The notes under the pieces are model-generated. The model made no database searches. It was not told the origin of the DNA and saw only the letters and a list, made by a program, of their open reading frames with translations. Source: Ferruginibacter sp. (GTDB lineage Bacteria; Bacteroidota; Bacteroidia; Chitinophagales; Chitinophagaceae). Taken from it: a DNA stretch of 64,000 bases. A program made the translations under genes and the position numbers. Of the stretch, positions 10,700 through 21,154 are shown in pieces (positions within the stretch are counted from its first letter, which is position 1; each line of letters opens with the position of its first letter). The DNA lies in contig JANXVN010000290.1 in assembly GCA_025351645.1 (NCBI GenBank), positions 1-64,000 on the forward strand. Direction: 5' to 3'.

Positions 10700-13600
10700 A
10701 TGAGAAAATCACTCTACTTCTTTGCATTGGTTATGTTACTTTTGAGCGCTTTCAATTCGTACTCACAAGCAAATATTTTTAACCCGGCCGACCCCGATGT
10801 TATTTTTACACCAACTACCCAACCAGCCACACCGCCATATAGCAATAACATGCTTAAATGGGGCCATAGTAGTAGATTATCCTGGAACCCATATACTGTT
10901 GGGTACAAGTCGTATTACTTTCAGGGCATGGCTTTCCGCCTTAAATTCCCTAAAACCTACCAGCACAATGTAGTGGATGGGAAAAAATATCCGCTCTATA
11001 TTTTCTTTCATGGCCTGGGTGAAAAAGGCGACATTTTTGATAATGAATATCAATTGGCGCACGGAGGCCAGCTACATGCCCAAAATGTTGATAATGGTAA
11101 TTTTGATGGGTTTCTTTTTTATGCCCAGAGCGCTTCAGGCAACTCTCAGGATTACGAAGCAAGAATTTCTAACTTGATTGATTCTCTTACTAAATATGTA
11201 AAAGTTGATCTTGACAGGGTAATTGTTAGTGGCCTTTCAGCAGGTGGCGCCTCTACCTGGGATATTTTAAGCAACGATATTTATAATAAAAAAATATGCG
11301 CAGCTATCCCAATATCAGCCGCCTCGTTAGTCTTTACTTCTTATTTTCCAAAATACATAACTGTGCCTATTTGGATATCAAACGGTGGACAGGATGCATC
11401 TCCCGCACCTTATACTGTAAACCAGGTTATTGCTAGTTATAAACAGCTGGGTGGTAAAATTGACCAAACATTTTTTCCGAATTTAGGCCATGGGGTTTGG
11501 GATTATTTTTGGGCCACCCCGGGATATTTCCAGTACCTGGCAGCCCAGCATAAAGCCAATCCCTTAGTGTATTTTCAAAGAAACCAATTTTGTCCAACTG
11601 ATACGATAAGTGCAAAACTCGGCGTCCATCCCGGATTTTATGCCTATCAATGGGATAAAGACGGTATAGTTATTCCATCAGCTACAACTAATACTATAAC
11701 TGTTACGCAGTATGGCGCTTACCGGGCAAGATTTAAAAGAACTGCCACAGCAGCCTGGTCTGTTTGGTCGCCGTCTCCAGCCGTAATTTCGCAAAAGCAG
11801 GCAACTATAACGCCACCTATTCAAACTAATGGAAATTTTAGTACGGTTTTACCATCGGTAGATGGCAGGACAACAACTCCACTTGTTGTGCCTAATACTT
11901 ATGCAGCTTATGAATGGAGAAGGATAACTGACAGTGCTTTAGTAAGTTCAACAAATACTTATAACGCGCCTGTTGGCCAATACAAAGTGATGGTTACTGA
12001 ACAATATGGATGTAGCAGTAGCTTTTCAGCACCGTTCGTAGTTATTGCAGCCAACGGACCTAACCCTCCTGATAATATAACCAATTTTAGTGGCGTGGCT
12101 TTGAACAGCGCTTCAATAAGGCTTGATTGGAACGACAATCCGGCACCGGCATATAATGAAACTGCTTTTGAGATATTTAGGAGCACTACTGCTGGCAGTG
12201 GTTTTGCTTTAATAGGAAAAACAAATGCAGATATTGTGAATTATACCGATTCTTTACTGTTGGCAAATACCACGTACTATTATATTGTTAGGCCAATAAA
12301 TTTAACTGGTGCTGCATCTGCCAGCATTGCTGTAACTGTTACTACAAAAAAAGATATCATCGCTCCTACTACTCCAAATAATTTAATTGTAACAGGCACT
12401 ACCAGAACTTCCATTTCATTATCCTGGGACCCATCGACTGATGATGTGGGCGTTTATAAATACGATATATACATTGATGGCGCAAAAGCCTATATCACCA
12501 GTAATACAACTATCACCCTAAGTAACCTTACATCTTTTCAAACATTTGGGGTATATGTAATTGCCAGGGATTTAACAGGCAACCAATCGCCAAAAAGTAA
12601 CCAGGTTAGTGCCACCACAGCCTTAAATGGATTGAACTATAAATATTACCAGGGAAGCTGGAGCGTATTGCCAGATTTTAATGCACTAACACCTGTTAAA
12701 ACCGGGCTGTCCGCTAATGTAGATATATCTGTAAGCCCAACTAATACTCAGTGGGGTATTTTGTGGGAAGGAATTATTAAGATCCCTGTTTCAGGTTCTT
12801 ACACTTTTGAAACCAGCAGCGATGATGGAAGCAAATTGTATATTGGCAGTTATAGCAACAGCGCCACGGCACTTGTAAATAATGATGGCTTGCACGGCAC
12901 TCAATCCGCTACCGGCACAATTACCTTAAATGCCGGCACCTATCCCATTGCTATTACCTTTTTTCAACAAGGCGGAGGGCAGGCAATGAATGTTTACTGG
13001 CAAAGCACTGCTGCGGGCATTACCAGGCAGCTCATCCCCAATACCGCATTTGGGGATAGCATTGCAATAGCAACAAGTTCACTACCTGTAAAGCCATCAA
13101 ACTTAAATGTTATTTCTACCACCTACAATAGCAGTTCTTTAACATGGAACGCTAATAGTACAAATGATGTAGGTTTTGAAGTAAGCCGTTCTACTTCATT
13201 GCTGGGCGCCTATGTAGTTATAGGTACTACTGTACCAAATGCAACTAGCTTTGTTGACTCTTTAGCACTTTCACCTGCAACCAAGTATTGGTACAAGATA
13301 AGGGCTATCAATAAATATGGCCAATCTGGCTATGTAAGCACATTAGATGGCCAATGGGGCTTTAACAATGATTTTAATGATGGAAGCGGTAATAACAGGA
13401 ACCTTACCGGAACAGGCACACCTACATTTTCAACCGATAAAAAAGAAGGGGCACTGTCGGTTTCATTGAATGGATCTAACCAATACCTTAACCTTCCATT
13501 TGCTATAAACGGTGTTTTGCCTGCCAATAGTTACGATAGCAGAAGCGTTGCTTTATGGATAAAGCCAACCACCAGCATGACGGATTTAGCAAGTACCAAT

Positions 13601-16600
13601 AAAGTAATTTACGATTTCGGCGGGGCCGATAATGGCATGTCGCTAAAATTTGATAAGGGCTTATTACTAGCAGGTATTGCAAGCAATAATGTACGGGCAA
13701 ACATAACCACTACCAGCATAGTTTCTAACGTAAACTGGGTAACTAGTGGGTGGAACCATATATGTGTAGTTTATAACGTTAACCAACTGCAGTTATTTTT
13801 AAATGCAAAATTAATTGGTACGGCTGCGCTTAGCTTTAACTCCGTAGGTGTTACCACCAATGGCTCGAGGATTGGAGGTACCAATGGCACCAATGCCTTT
13901 AATTCTGCCAGCGCAAATTATGGTGGCTTAATTGACGATATCGTTATTTTAAGGGAACCTGTATCTGCAACTGGCATAGCGGCTATTATGAACCAGTCTT
14001 ATACTTCTGATACAACGTTAGCCCTTCCCGCTATTCCGGCTGCACCTACTAACCTTGCGCCAACCTCAACAACTCCTGGAAGCATTTCTCTTTCATTTAA
14101 CGATAACTCAACTACGGAAACATCATTCCAAGTTTTTCGTTCTGTTGCCAATGCAAACAATTTCAGGATCTTACAAACAATAACCGGCGGTGACGGAGCT
14201 ACAAAGAGCTTTATAGACAGTAATTTATTTGCAAACAGTAATTATTATTATAAAGTAAGGGCAGTAGGTGTTGGAGGATTATCGGACTTTACCGGGAACC
14301 TGCTGGTATCAACTGCCAACAATATACCTATATTTACTTCTGTAGATAATTTTACAATGAGGTACGATTCTCAAAAAGGTGTACCCATTTCCGCTACGGA
14401 TTTGGATGCAGGGCCACTAACATTATCCTTTGTTAACCCTTTGCCTTCATTTGCAATTTTTACCAATACTACAAATGGCAAGGGTACACTAAGCTTTAGT
14501 CCGGCAATTGCAGACCAGGGAGTTTACAATATTTTAGTACAGGTAGCAGATGGCAACCAGGGCACAAACACATTGGCTTTTACAGTTACGGTAAACGATA
14601 GTTATTTACCAGTAATAACTCCCCTAAGCGATACGGCTGTTGCCGAAGGAAGTAGTACGAACATTAATTTATCCGCTACAAAGCAGGGAGGCAACTCATC
14701 GCTTGCCTGGTCAATTACTTCAGCCCCGGCATTTGTTACTTTGGTTGATAATGGCAGCGGCCAGGCAAATTTAACAATTGCCCCAAACTATGCTAATGCA
14801 GGATTTTATCCAATAAAACTATTATGCAGCGATGGGGCTGGAGGAAATGTGTACAGTACATTTAAGCTTACTGTTGTGAATGTTGTACCGGTTAGCCCTG
14901 AAAAAGTGTACATCAGTACAAAATCCACCAGTACAAATGCTCCTGCTCCGTGGAATAATGTGTCTACTACCAGCACTTCTAATTTACTTAATGCTACTGG
15001 CAACCCTTCTGCTATTGGAATTGATTTTATTGCTACTCCATGGAATGGTGGTAATGCCGGCGCCGTAACCGGAAACAACTCTGGTGTTTACCCGGATGCG
15101 GTTATTCAAGATTACTTCTGGTTTGGTGCCTACGGTGCGCCACAAACTGTTAACGTAAACCTTCGGGGATTGTCTACAACAGCTAAATATAATGTAACCG
15201 TATTTGGTAGCAGTGCATGGACCGGGCTTGGAAATAACGGAACTACAAATTATACAATCAATGGAATTGTAAAACCATTGTATGTTGATAATAACCAACA
15301 AAATACGGTTACGTTCAGTTCGGTATCACCAGATACTACAGGCATAATCCAATTAAACCTTAGCAAGGGTACCGGTGCACCTTATGGAATGGTAAACGCC
15401 ATTGTACTGGAAAAATTATTTGATGATGGCACCACTCCTGTACTGCCAGGCAACTTTGCTGCACAACCATTAAGCGATGGAACAGTTAAATTAAGCTGGC
15501 TGGATATAGCTTATAATGAAAACAGGTATTTAGTATACAGGGCAACTAATGCGGCAGGGCCTTTTACAGTATTAAACCCTAATGCCACCAATGCAAATGA
15601 TACCACGTTTATTGATGGAGCAGTTTTAAGCGGCAACACTTATTACTATCAGATAGAAGCCACTAACTCGTACGGCTCTTCTGGCTTAACGGGTGTGGTT
15701 AACGCAGTAACAACAAACAAGGCACCTGTGCTTACTTCAATTGCAGACCTAGTTGTAAAAGCAGGGGCAACATCCAATGTTAATGTAGTATCAACTGACG
15801 GCCCTGGTGAGGCAATAACTGTTACAGTTACTGGTTTACCATCTTTTGCAAGTTTTGTAAGTACAGGAAACGGAACTGGTACCATCACTATTTCACCAGC
15901 GGCAACTACAGAGCAGGGTATTTTCAAAAACATAACTGTAAAAAGTACCGATGCTTTAGGCGCCACTTCTACGGTAACATTTAATATTACGGTTACTGAA
16001 GTCAACCTGCGCACTGTTTTTGTTAATTTTGGTGTACCAGGCGGAACTACCCAACCTGCGCCTTGGAATAACTTTAATTTCTATCCAAGTGCAAATTCAA
16101 CACTTAGTTCCCTAAAAGATGATGCAAATACTAACGCTGGGTTCAGCATCACTTTGCAACAAGCATGGCAGTCGAACTGGATTGTTGGAATGATGACCGG
16201 CTTTAACACAGGCATTTTCCCTGACAATGTATTGCAGTCTAGTATTGTATCGCCATCCACTACTGCGCTTGGCCTACAAATTAGCGGCTTAAACCCTGGC
16301 AACAAGTATAATGTAGCATTTTTAAGCAGTATAAATGCAGGAAAATCACAGAAGGTTACATTTACAAGCGGCACACAATCTGTGGTACAAGAAGCAAGGT
16401 ATAATACAAACGTGTCTGTACAGCTTAATGGCCTAACGCCATCTGCTTCGGGTACATTAGTGGTAACTGCTTTAAAAGATTCCTCTGCTGCTTACCTAAA
16501 CCTAAACGCAATGGTTATACAGGAGTACATTCCTGGTACCCCTTTAATTAAGCCTTACTATTTGTTCGCAGAATCTATACTTGATAGCAATAAGGTAAAG

Positions 16601-17752
16601 CTTACCTGGTCAGACAGGTCGGATAATGAATCAGGCTTCCAAATATACCGGTCTGCATCACTGCAAGGCACTTATAGCCTAATAACAACTACTGCAGCTA
16701 ATGTTACGAATTTTATTGATAGTGGGCTTACTTCAAATACCAGGTACTATTATCAGGTAAATGCAATTAATGCCAATGAAACAAGCGGATACTCTAATAT
16801 TGCCTCTTTGGTTATGCCTTATAAGATAGTTTTCGTGGACTTAAATTCAAATGCTTCACAAATTAGCGGCCCACAGTGGAACAATACGCTTAACCAAATA
16901 ACAGCAGGTTCATTATTTCCCAACCTTAAAGACAATACACTTACACCAAGCGGCATGGATATGACGATTACAAAAGATTTTAATGCGCCTGGGTATGCCG
17001 GCGTAACTACACAGGGTGTTTTTCCTGGCGTTGTAATGTCAAGCAATTATTGGACGGATGCAGGCATGGTATCTGAAGTTAAATTCAGCAACCTTGATAT
17101 CAGGAAGAAATATAAGATCGGTTGCTTTGGCAGCGCCATCCATTCTTCGTTTTCAATAGGGGTTTATACCTGCAATGGCAAAGCAGTACAGCTAAACAGC
17201 TTGTACAACGATTCTAAAATTGCTTACCTGAAAGATTTAACTTCTGCAGATGGCGATTTAGTAGTAACCGTAACTACTTTGCTTGGCCAGCCATATTCGT
17301 TTACAAGTGCTTTTACTATTGAGTCTTACGATGACCCAACTCCTTATACATCTACCTTAATTAATAGTTTGCCCAACACTACTGCTGGAGCAAGGATTTA
17401 CGTTAGCAATAATATGCTGCCGTTCTACGTTGATAAGCCGGCTGGGTTATTGAATTCATTACTGTCGCCGGAAGAAGTTGACAAACCAGGCGTGAGTGTT
17501 TATCCAAATCCATTTACTAATAAAATTGAGGTTTCGCTATCTAATAAAAAAGAAGCTGCGGTAACTGTTTTGTTGTACGACCTAAGTGCTAATTTGGTTT
17601 ACAAAACTGCAGAATTTAAGCAGCCAGCTGGTAAATCTACAATTACGGTAAACATCCCTACGGCAGCAACACTTGCCCGTGGCGTTTATGTGGTAAACAT
17701 TATTGTTGATGGAAAAATGACCAAATCGGTTAGATTAATAAAAGTGCAGTAA
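10700..17752 (+). CDS. 2350-aa secreted multidomain protein: alpha/beta-hydrolase (esterase-like) + FN3 repeats + PA14 + LamG-like + three copies of a pWNN module + T9SS type A sorting domain
   Basis: Signal peptide; GLSAGGAS nucleophile elbow; PA14-like YYQGSWSVLPDF..GILWEGIIKIPVSGSYTFETSSDDGSKLYI; about six FN3 units; C-terminal VYPNPFTNKIEVSL..ARGVYVVNIIVDGKMTKSVRLIKVQ. Confidence 0.88.
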   Translation: MRKSLYFFALVMLLLSAFNSYSQANIFNPADPDVIFTPTTQPATPPYSNNMLKWGHSSRLSWNPYTVGYKSYYFQGMAFRLKFPKTYQHNVVDGKKYPLYIFFHGLGEKGDIFDNEYQLAHGGQLHAQNVDNGNFDGFLFYAQSASGNSQDYEARISNLIDSLTKYVKVDLDRVIVSGLSAGGASTWDILSNDIYNKKICAAIPISAASLVFTSYFPKYITVPIWISNGGQDASPAPYTVNQVIASYKQLGGKIDQTFFPNLGHGVWDYFWATPGYFQYLAAQHKANPLVYFQRNQFCPTDTISAKLGVHPGFYAYQWDKDGIVIPSATTNTITVTQYGAYRARFKRTATAAWSVWSPSPAVISQKQATITPPIQTNGNFSTVLPSVDGRTTTPLVVPNTYAAYEWRRITDSALVSSTNTYNAPVGQYKVMVTEQYGCSSSFSAPFVVIAANGPNPPDNITNFSGVALNSASIRLDWNDNPAPAYNETAFEIFRSTTAGSGFALIGKTNADIVNYTDSLLLANTTYYYIVRPINLTGAASASIAVTVTTKKDIIAPTTPNNLIVTGTTRTSISLSWDPSTDDVGVYKYDIYIDGAKAYITSNTTITLSNLTSFQTFGVYVIARDLTGNQSPKSNQVSATTALNGLNYKYYQGSWSVLPDFNALTPVKTGLSANVDISVSPTNTQWGILWEGIIKIPVSGSYTFETSSDDGSKLYIGSYSNSATALVNNDGLHGTQSATGTITLNAGTYPIAITFFQQGGGQAMNVYWQSTAAGITRQLIPNTAFGDSIAIATSSLPVKPSNLNVISTTYNSSSLTWNANSTNDVGFEVSRSTSLLGAYVVIGTTVPNATSFVDSLALSPATKYWYKIRAINKYGQSGYVSTLDGQWGFNNDFNDGSGNNRNLTGTGTPTFSTDKKEGALSVSLNGSNQYLNLPFAINGVLPANSYDSRSVALWIKPTTSMTDLASTNKVIYDFGGADNGMSLKFDKGLLLAGIASNNVRANITTTSIVSNVNWVTSGWNHICVVYNVNQLQLFLNAKLIGTAALSFNSVGVTTNGSRIGGTNGTNAFNSASANYGGLIDDIVILREPVSATGIAAIMNQSYTSDTTLALPAIPAAPTNLAPTSTTPGSISLSFNDNSTTETSFQVFRSVANANNFRILQTITGGDGATKSFIDSNLFANSNYYYKVRAVGVGGLSDFTGNLLVSTANNIPIFTSVDNFTMRYDSQKGVPISATDLDAGPLTLSFVNPLPSFAIFTNTTNGKGTLSFSPAIADQGVYNILVQVADGNQGTNTLAFTVTVNDSYLPVITPLSDTAVAEGSSTNINLSATKQGGNSSLAWSITSAPAFVTLVDNGSGQANLTIAPNYANAGFYPIKLLCSDGAGGNVYSTFKLTVVNVVPVSPEKVYISTKSTSTNAPAPWNNVSTTSTSNLLNATGNPSAIGIDFIATPWNGGNAGAVTGNNSGVYPDAVIQDYFWFGAYGAPQTVNVNLRGLSTTAKYNVTVFGSSAWTGLGNNGTTNYTINGIVKPLYVDNNQQNTVTFSSVSPDTTGIIQLNLSKGTGAPYGMVNAIVLEKLFDDGTTPVLPGNFAAQPLSDGTVKLSWLDIAYNENRYLVYRATNAAGPFTVLNPNATNANDTTFIDGAVLSGNTYYYQIEATNSYGSSGLTGVVNAVTTNKAPVLTSIADLVVKAGATSNVNVVSTDGPGEAITVTVTGLPSFASFVSTGNGTGTITISPAATTEQGIFKNITVKSTDALGATSTVTFNITVTEVNLRTVFVNFGVPGGTTQPAPWNNFNFYPSANSTLSSLKDDANTNAGFSITLQQAWQSNWIVGMMTGFNTGIFPDNVLQSSIVSPSTTALGLQISGLNPGNKYNVAFLSSINAGKSQKVTFTSGTQSVVQEARYNTNVSVQLNGLTPSASGTLVVTALKDSSAAYLNLNAMVIQEYIPGTPLIKPYYLFAESILDSNKVKLTWSDRSDNESGFQIYRSASLQGTYSLITTTAANVTNFIDSGLTSNTRYYYQVNAINANETSGYSNIASLVMPYKIVFVDLNSNASQISGPQWNNTLNQITAGSLFPNLKDNTLTPSGMDMTITKDFNAPGYAGVTTQGVFPGVVMSSNYWTDAGMVSEVKFSNLDIRKKYKIGCFGSAIHSSFSIGVYTCNGKAVQLNSLYNDSKIAYLKDLTSADGDLVVTVTTLLGQPYSFTSAFTIESYDDPTPYTSTLINSLPNTTAGARIYVSNNMLPFYVDKPAGLLNSLLSPEEVDKPGVSVYPNPFTNKIEVSLSNKKEAAVTVLLYDLSANLVYKTAEFKQPAGKSTITVNIPTAATLARGVYVVNIIVDGKMTKSVRLIKVQ

Positions 17753-17769
17753 AAGATAATTAAACTATT

Positions 17770-17808
17770 AAAAAAAATCTGGTATCAAAATGATACCAGA
17801 TTTTTTTT
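17770..17808 (+). terminator. rho-independent terminator after the giant secreted protein gene
   Basis: aaaaaaatctggtatca-aaa-tgataccagatttttttt: long perfect stem followed by T-tract. Confidence 0.9.
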
Positions 17809-17837
17809 AATTTTCAAAACTTTGATAATAAATTACT

Positions 17838-20027
17838 ATGGACCTCGTGTATTTTTTAAAAGTACTTTATAGAAAAAAATGGGTTATTGTGGCCCTTTCT
17901 TTATTAGCCGTTATTACAACATTTTTATTGCTGCTAAACAACAAATCACAGTTTTCATCTACAGCGCAATACTCCACAGGCTTTACATCTGAAAGGGTTA
18001 AATTGGCAGATGGCACTTCAACACTCGACCTGTACACTATCGACTTAAAGTTTGATAATGTAATTGAAACAATTAAATCGCCGGAAGTATTAAGCCACAT
18101 TTCATATTCTTTGTTGATCCATGATCTTGCAAGCCCTTCGTTATCCTATAAAAAGCTTTCTGAAAAAGAAAGAAAAAAGAGCGTGCTTAAAGAAATAAAC
18201 ATAGATACTGTAAAAAATATCTTATCTCAAAAGCTAGCTTTAAATGAATTGCTTCGTCCGGGCGTTAAAAAAGAAGAACATGTGCTGGAGTATTTAAAGC
18301 TTTACGGATATGATTATACATCTATGCTGGAAAACCTTTTGGTAAACCGTGTTGCCCGTACCGATTACCTGGATATTTCATTTTCATCGAGGAACCCCAA
18401 TTTATCAGCTTTTGTAGTTAATTCAATTGGCGTTGAATTTTTAAATTATTATAAGGGCCTCAGCCAGCGGCGCACGGATGAAAATGCCCTCAATATAAAA
18501 GACCTGCTGCGTAACCAACAAAATAAAGTGGATAGCCTTGGGCAATTAATGCTTGGTGAAAAAATAAGCCAGGGCACAATCGACCCGCTTAGCCGAACTA
18601 CCAGCGCTATGGAAACGGTAACCGAATTAGAATCGAGGCTTGCCGATGAAAAGGGAAAATACAATGAGCATTTTAACCGGCACCAATACCTCAATACCAA
18701 ATTAACATCTTTACAAGGCACCTTAGGCAATGGCGGCGGAAATAATAATACCGTTACTTTAATTAATAAACGAAACGACCTGGTAGAGCAGCTTAATAGA
18801 AAGGGCGGCAGTGACGCTGAGCTGGAAAAGCAGATTAGTGATTTGCGTTTAGAGATAAACAGCAAGACATCCGGAGGTGGTAACAAAGTTAAGATTAAGG
18901 AAGCCATTGATGAACTAACCACACAAGTGAATGAGGAAAATGCTTTGATCAACGCATCTAAATCAACCATTAAAGAATACGAAACGAGCATTGCCCGGTA
19001 CATGGGCATGACCAATAGAAACCCAGGCAGTGAAATTAAAATTAAAGTAATACAGACGCAACTGGATATGGAGAATAAGCAATTGAGTAATTTGAAAGAG
19101 ATATCTAATCAAATTGCCGGGCTTGCAAAAGATGACCCTACCTCTAACTTTATTCAAACCCGTATAGGGCAAGCCGCCATTGAGCCTAATTCTAAAAGGA
19201 CACTGCTAAAAATGGCTTTATCTGGTTTTTCTATTTTGTTTCTCTCCTCAGTGTTTTTCTTATTTTTAGAAATATTCGATTCATCTGTTAAAACACCCGG
19301 CATATTTAATAAGCTTACCAAATTAAAAATTGCAACGATAATTAACAAGGTAAACCTTAATCGTAAAAACGCAGCCACTATAATTCAGGATGAAGGGACA
19401 GGACGAAAATTTATAAGAGAAAATATCTTTAAAAATAATATCCGCAAACTGAGGTTTGAATTACTTAATTCTGGCAACAAAGTTTTTCTGTTTACAAGTG
19501 CCCAAAACGGTACCGGAAAATCTACTATTATAGAAGCATTGGCAACAAGCCTTACACATAGTAATAAAAAGGTGTTGATAATGGATATGAATTTTTCCAA
19601 TAATTCGCTTACCCGATTTTTTGAAACAAACGTGTATATCCAGGATGTAATGCCACAGGTTGGCCAACAATTAAATTTTGAGGAAAACGAATTAGCCGGT
19701 AAAACGCCTTATGCTAATATGTACATTATTGGATGCGTTGAAAGAAATACTACGCCTTTTGAAATGTTCAATAGCCATCAGCTAAATGCCTTTATAAGCC
19801 AGATAAAAGATAAATACGATTTTATATTATTAGAGGGGGCTTCGTTAAACAACTATGCAGATAGCAAGGAATTGGCTTTGAGCGTAGACGCGGTGTTTAC
19901 AGTTTTTTCTGCTGATAATGCCGTAACGCAAATAGATAAAATATCTAACCAGTTCATTGCCGAATTGAAAGGCAAACATTACGGAGTAATCCTTAATAAA
20001 GTATTGACAGAAAACATCAACTTATGA
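17838..20027 (+). CDS. Wzc/GumC-like polysaccharide co-polymerase with BY-kinase-like ATPase domain (motifs degenerate)
   Basis: N-terminal TM + Wzz-like + coiled coil; Walker A SAQNGTGKST; GSEIKIKVIQTQLDMENKQ region. Confidence 0.85.
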   Translation: MDLVYFLKVLYRKKWVIVALSLLAVITTFLLLLNNKSQFSSTAQYSTGFTSERVKLADGTSTLDLYTIDLKFDNVIETIKSPEVLSHISYSLLIHDLASPSLSYKKLSEKERKKSVLKEINIDTVKNILSQKLALNELLRPGVKKEEHVLEYLKLYGYDYTSMLENLLVNRVARTDYLDISFSSRNPNLSAFVVNSIGVEFLNYYKGLSQRRTDENALNIKDLLRNQQNKVDSLGQLMLGEKISQGTIDPLSRTTSAMETVTELESRLADEKGKYNEHFNRHQYLNTKLTSLQGTLGNGGGNNNTVTLINKRNDLVEQLNRKGGSDAELEKQISDLRLEINSKTSGGGNKVKIKEAIDELTTQVNEENALINASKSTIKEYETSIARYMGMTNRNPGSEIKIKVIQTQLDMENKQLSNLKEISNQIAGLAKDDPTSNFIQTRIGQAAIEPNSKRTLLKMALSGFSILFLSSVFFLFLEIFDSSVKTPGIFNKLTKLKIATIINKVNLNRKNAATIIQDEGTGRKFIRENIFKNNIRKLRFELLNSGNKVFLFTSAQNGTGKSTIIEALATSLTHSNKKVLIMDMNFSNNSLTRFFETNVYIQDVMPQVGQQLNFEENELAGKTPYANMYIIGCVERNTTPFEMFNSHQLNAFISQIKDKYDFILLEGASLNNYADSKELALSVDAVFTVFSADNAVTQIDKISNQFIAELKGKHYGVILNKVLTENINL

Positions 20028-20046
20028 TTTTATAAATAAGCTATCA

Positions 20047-21150
20047 ATGAAGCCTGTAAGAGAAACATGGATTGATTATGCAAGGGGCATTGCAATAATT
20101 TTAGTTTTATACCGCCATGTTTTTGAAGGCATAAAAAATGCGGGTATTGCTGTTGAGCGCTATTTATTTATCGAGCATTTTAATATTATGTTTTTTAGTT
20201 TCAGGATGCCCTTATTTTTTATAGTATCAGGTATTTTTGTTGAAAGCAGCCTTAAAAAAAGAGGGATTACAGGCTTTGTACCTACCAAAGTGAAAACAAT
20301 ATTATACCCGTTTTTTTTGTGGGGTATACTTCAAATTACTATACAGCTTATTTTTAGTAAATACGTAAATTCAAACAGGACTATCTACAGCTATTTAGAC
20401 CTATTATACGCACCTCGTGCAATTGACCAGTTTTGGTATTTGTATGCGCTTTTTAATGTGTCTGTGCTATATGCAGTTGGGGTTGCTGCTTTTAAGCTAA
20501 AGCCAGTTGTAAATATTTTAATTGGCGCAGTGCTTTACTATATTTCTACAGCAGCGCATCAATCTAACATTGGGCTGGGATTTTTAGGAGATATTCTACA
20601 TTACTATATTTTTTATTCGATTGGTGATTTCTTCAGCAACGCTATCCGAAAAAAGGAAAACAGGCAGTACTTTGAATCATGGAAATTATTGGGCTTACTT
20701 TTAGTTCCATTTTTTGCTACACAGTATTATTTTCTTAAGCAAAATTTGTTGCACCCTTATGCCGGTTACGAATATGTAGAATATTATCAACCAATATTAT
20801 TTATTGCGATAGCCTTGCTGGGATGCATGTTTGTATTGGCATTAAGCTTCTTTTTGCAAAAACTTAAAGCAATACCCTGGCTGCATGTGTTAGGTAGCCA
20901 TTCATTATATATTTACGTATCGCATGTAATTGTGCTTGCGGCAGTGCGGATATTTATAACGAAAGTGCTGGGCATTTATAACGTACCGCTATTGCTTATT
21001 TTGGGTATTGGCCTGGGGTTACTTATACCAGTTTTATTTTACAAAGCCACATGCCAATTTAATATGCGCTGGCTTTTTACCCTGGAACCTTATGGTAAAA
21101 AACATGCGGACCCAACAATTTTAGCAACGGAACAAAGCATAAGCCGCTAA
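20047..21150 (+). CDS. acyltransferase family 3 membrane protein
   Basis: WIDYARGIAIILVLYRHVFEG, FRMPLFFIVSG, multi-TM. Confidence 0.85.
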   Translation: MKPVRETWIDYARGIAIILVLYRHVFEGIKNAGIAVERYLFIEHFNIMFFSFRMPLFFIVSGIFVESSLKKRGITGFVPTKVKTILYPFFLWGILQITIQLIFSKYVNSNRTIYSYLDLLYAPRAIDQFWYLYALFNVSVLYAVGVAAFKLKPVVNILIGAVLYYISTAAHQSNIGLGFLGDILHYYIFYSIGDFFSNAIRKKENRQYFESWKLLGLLLVPFFATQYYFLKQNLLHPYAGYEYVEYYQPILFIAIALLGCMFVLALSFFLQKLKAIPWLHVLGSHSLYIYVSHVIVLAAVRIFITKVLGIYNVPLLLILGIGLGLLIPVLFYKATCQFNMRWLFTLEPYGKKHADPTILATEQSISR

Positions 21151-21154
21151 ACAC

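Noticed and set aside
18449-19015. 188-aa antisense ORF within the Wzc-like gene
   Set aside because: Fully antisense to a strong CDS, low-complexity Ser/Leu composition, no recognisable motif
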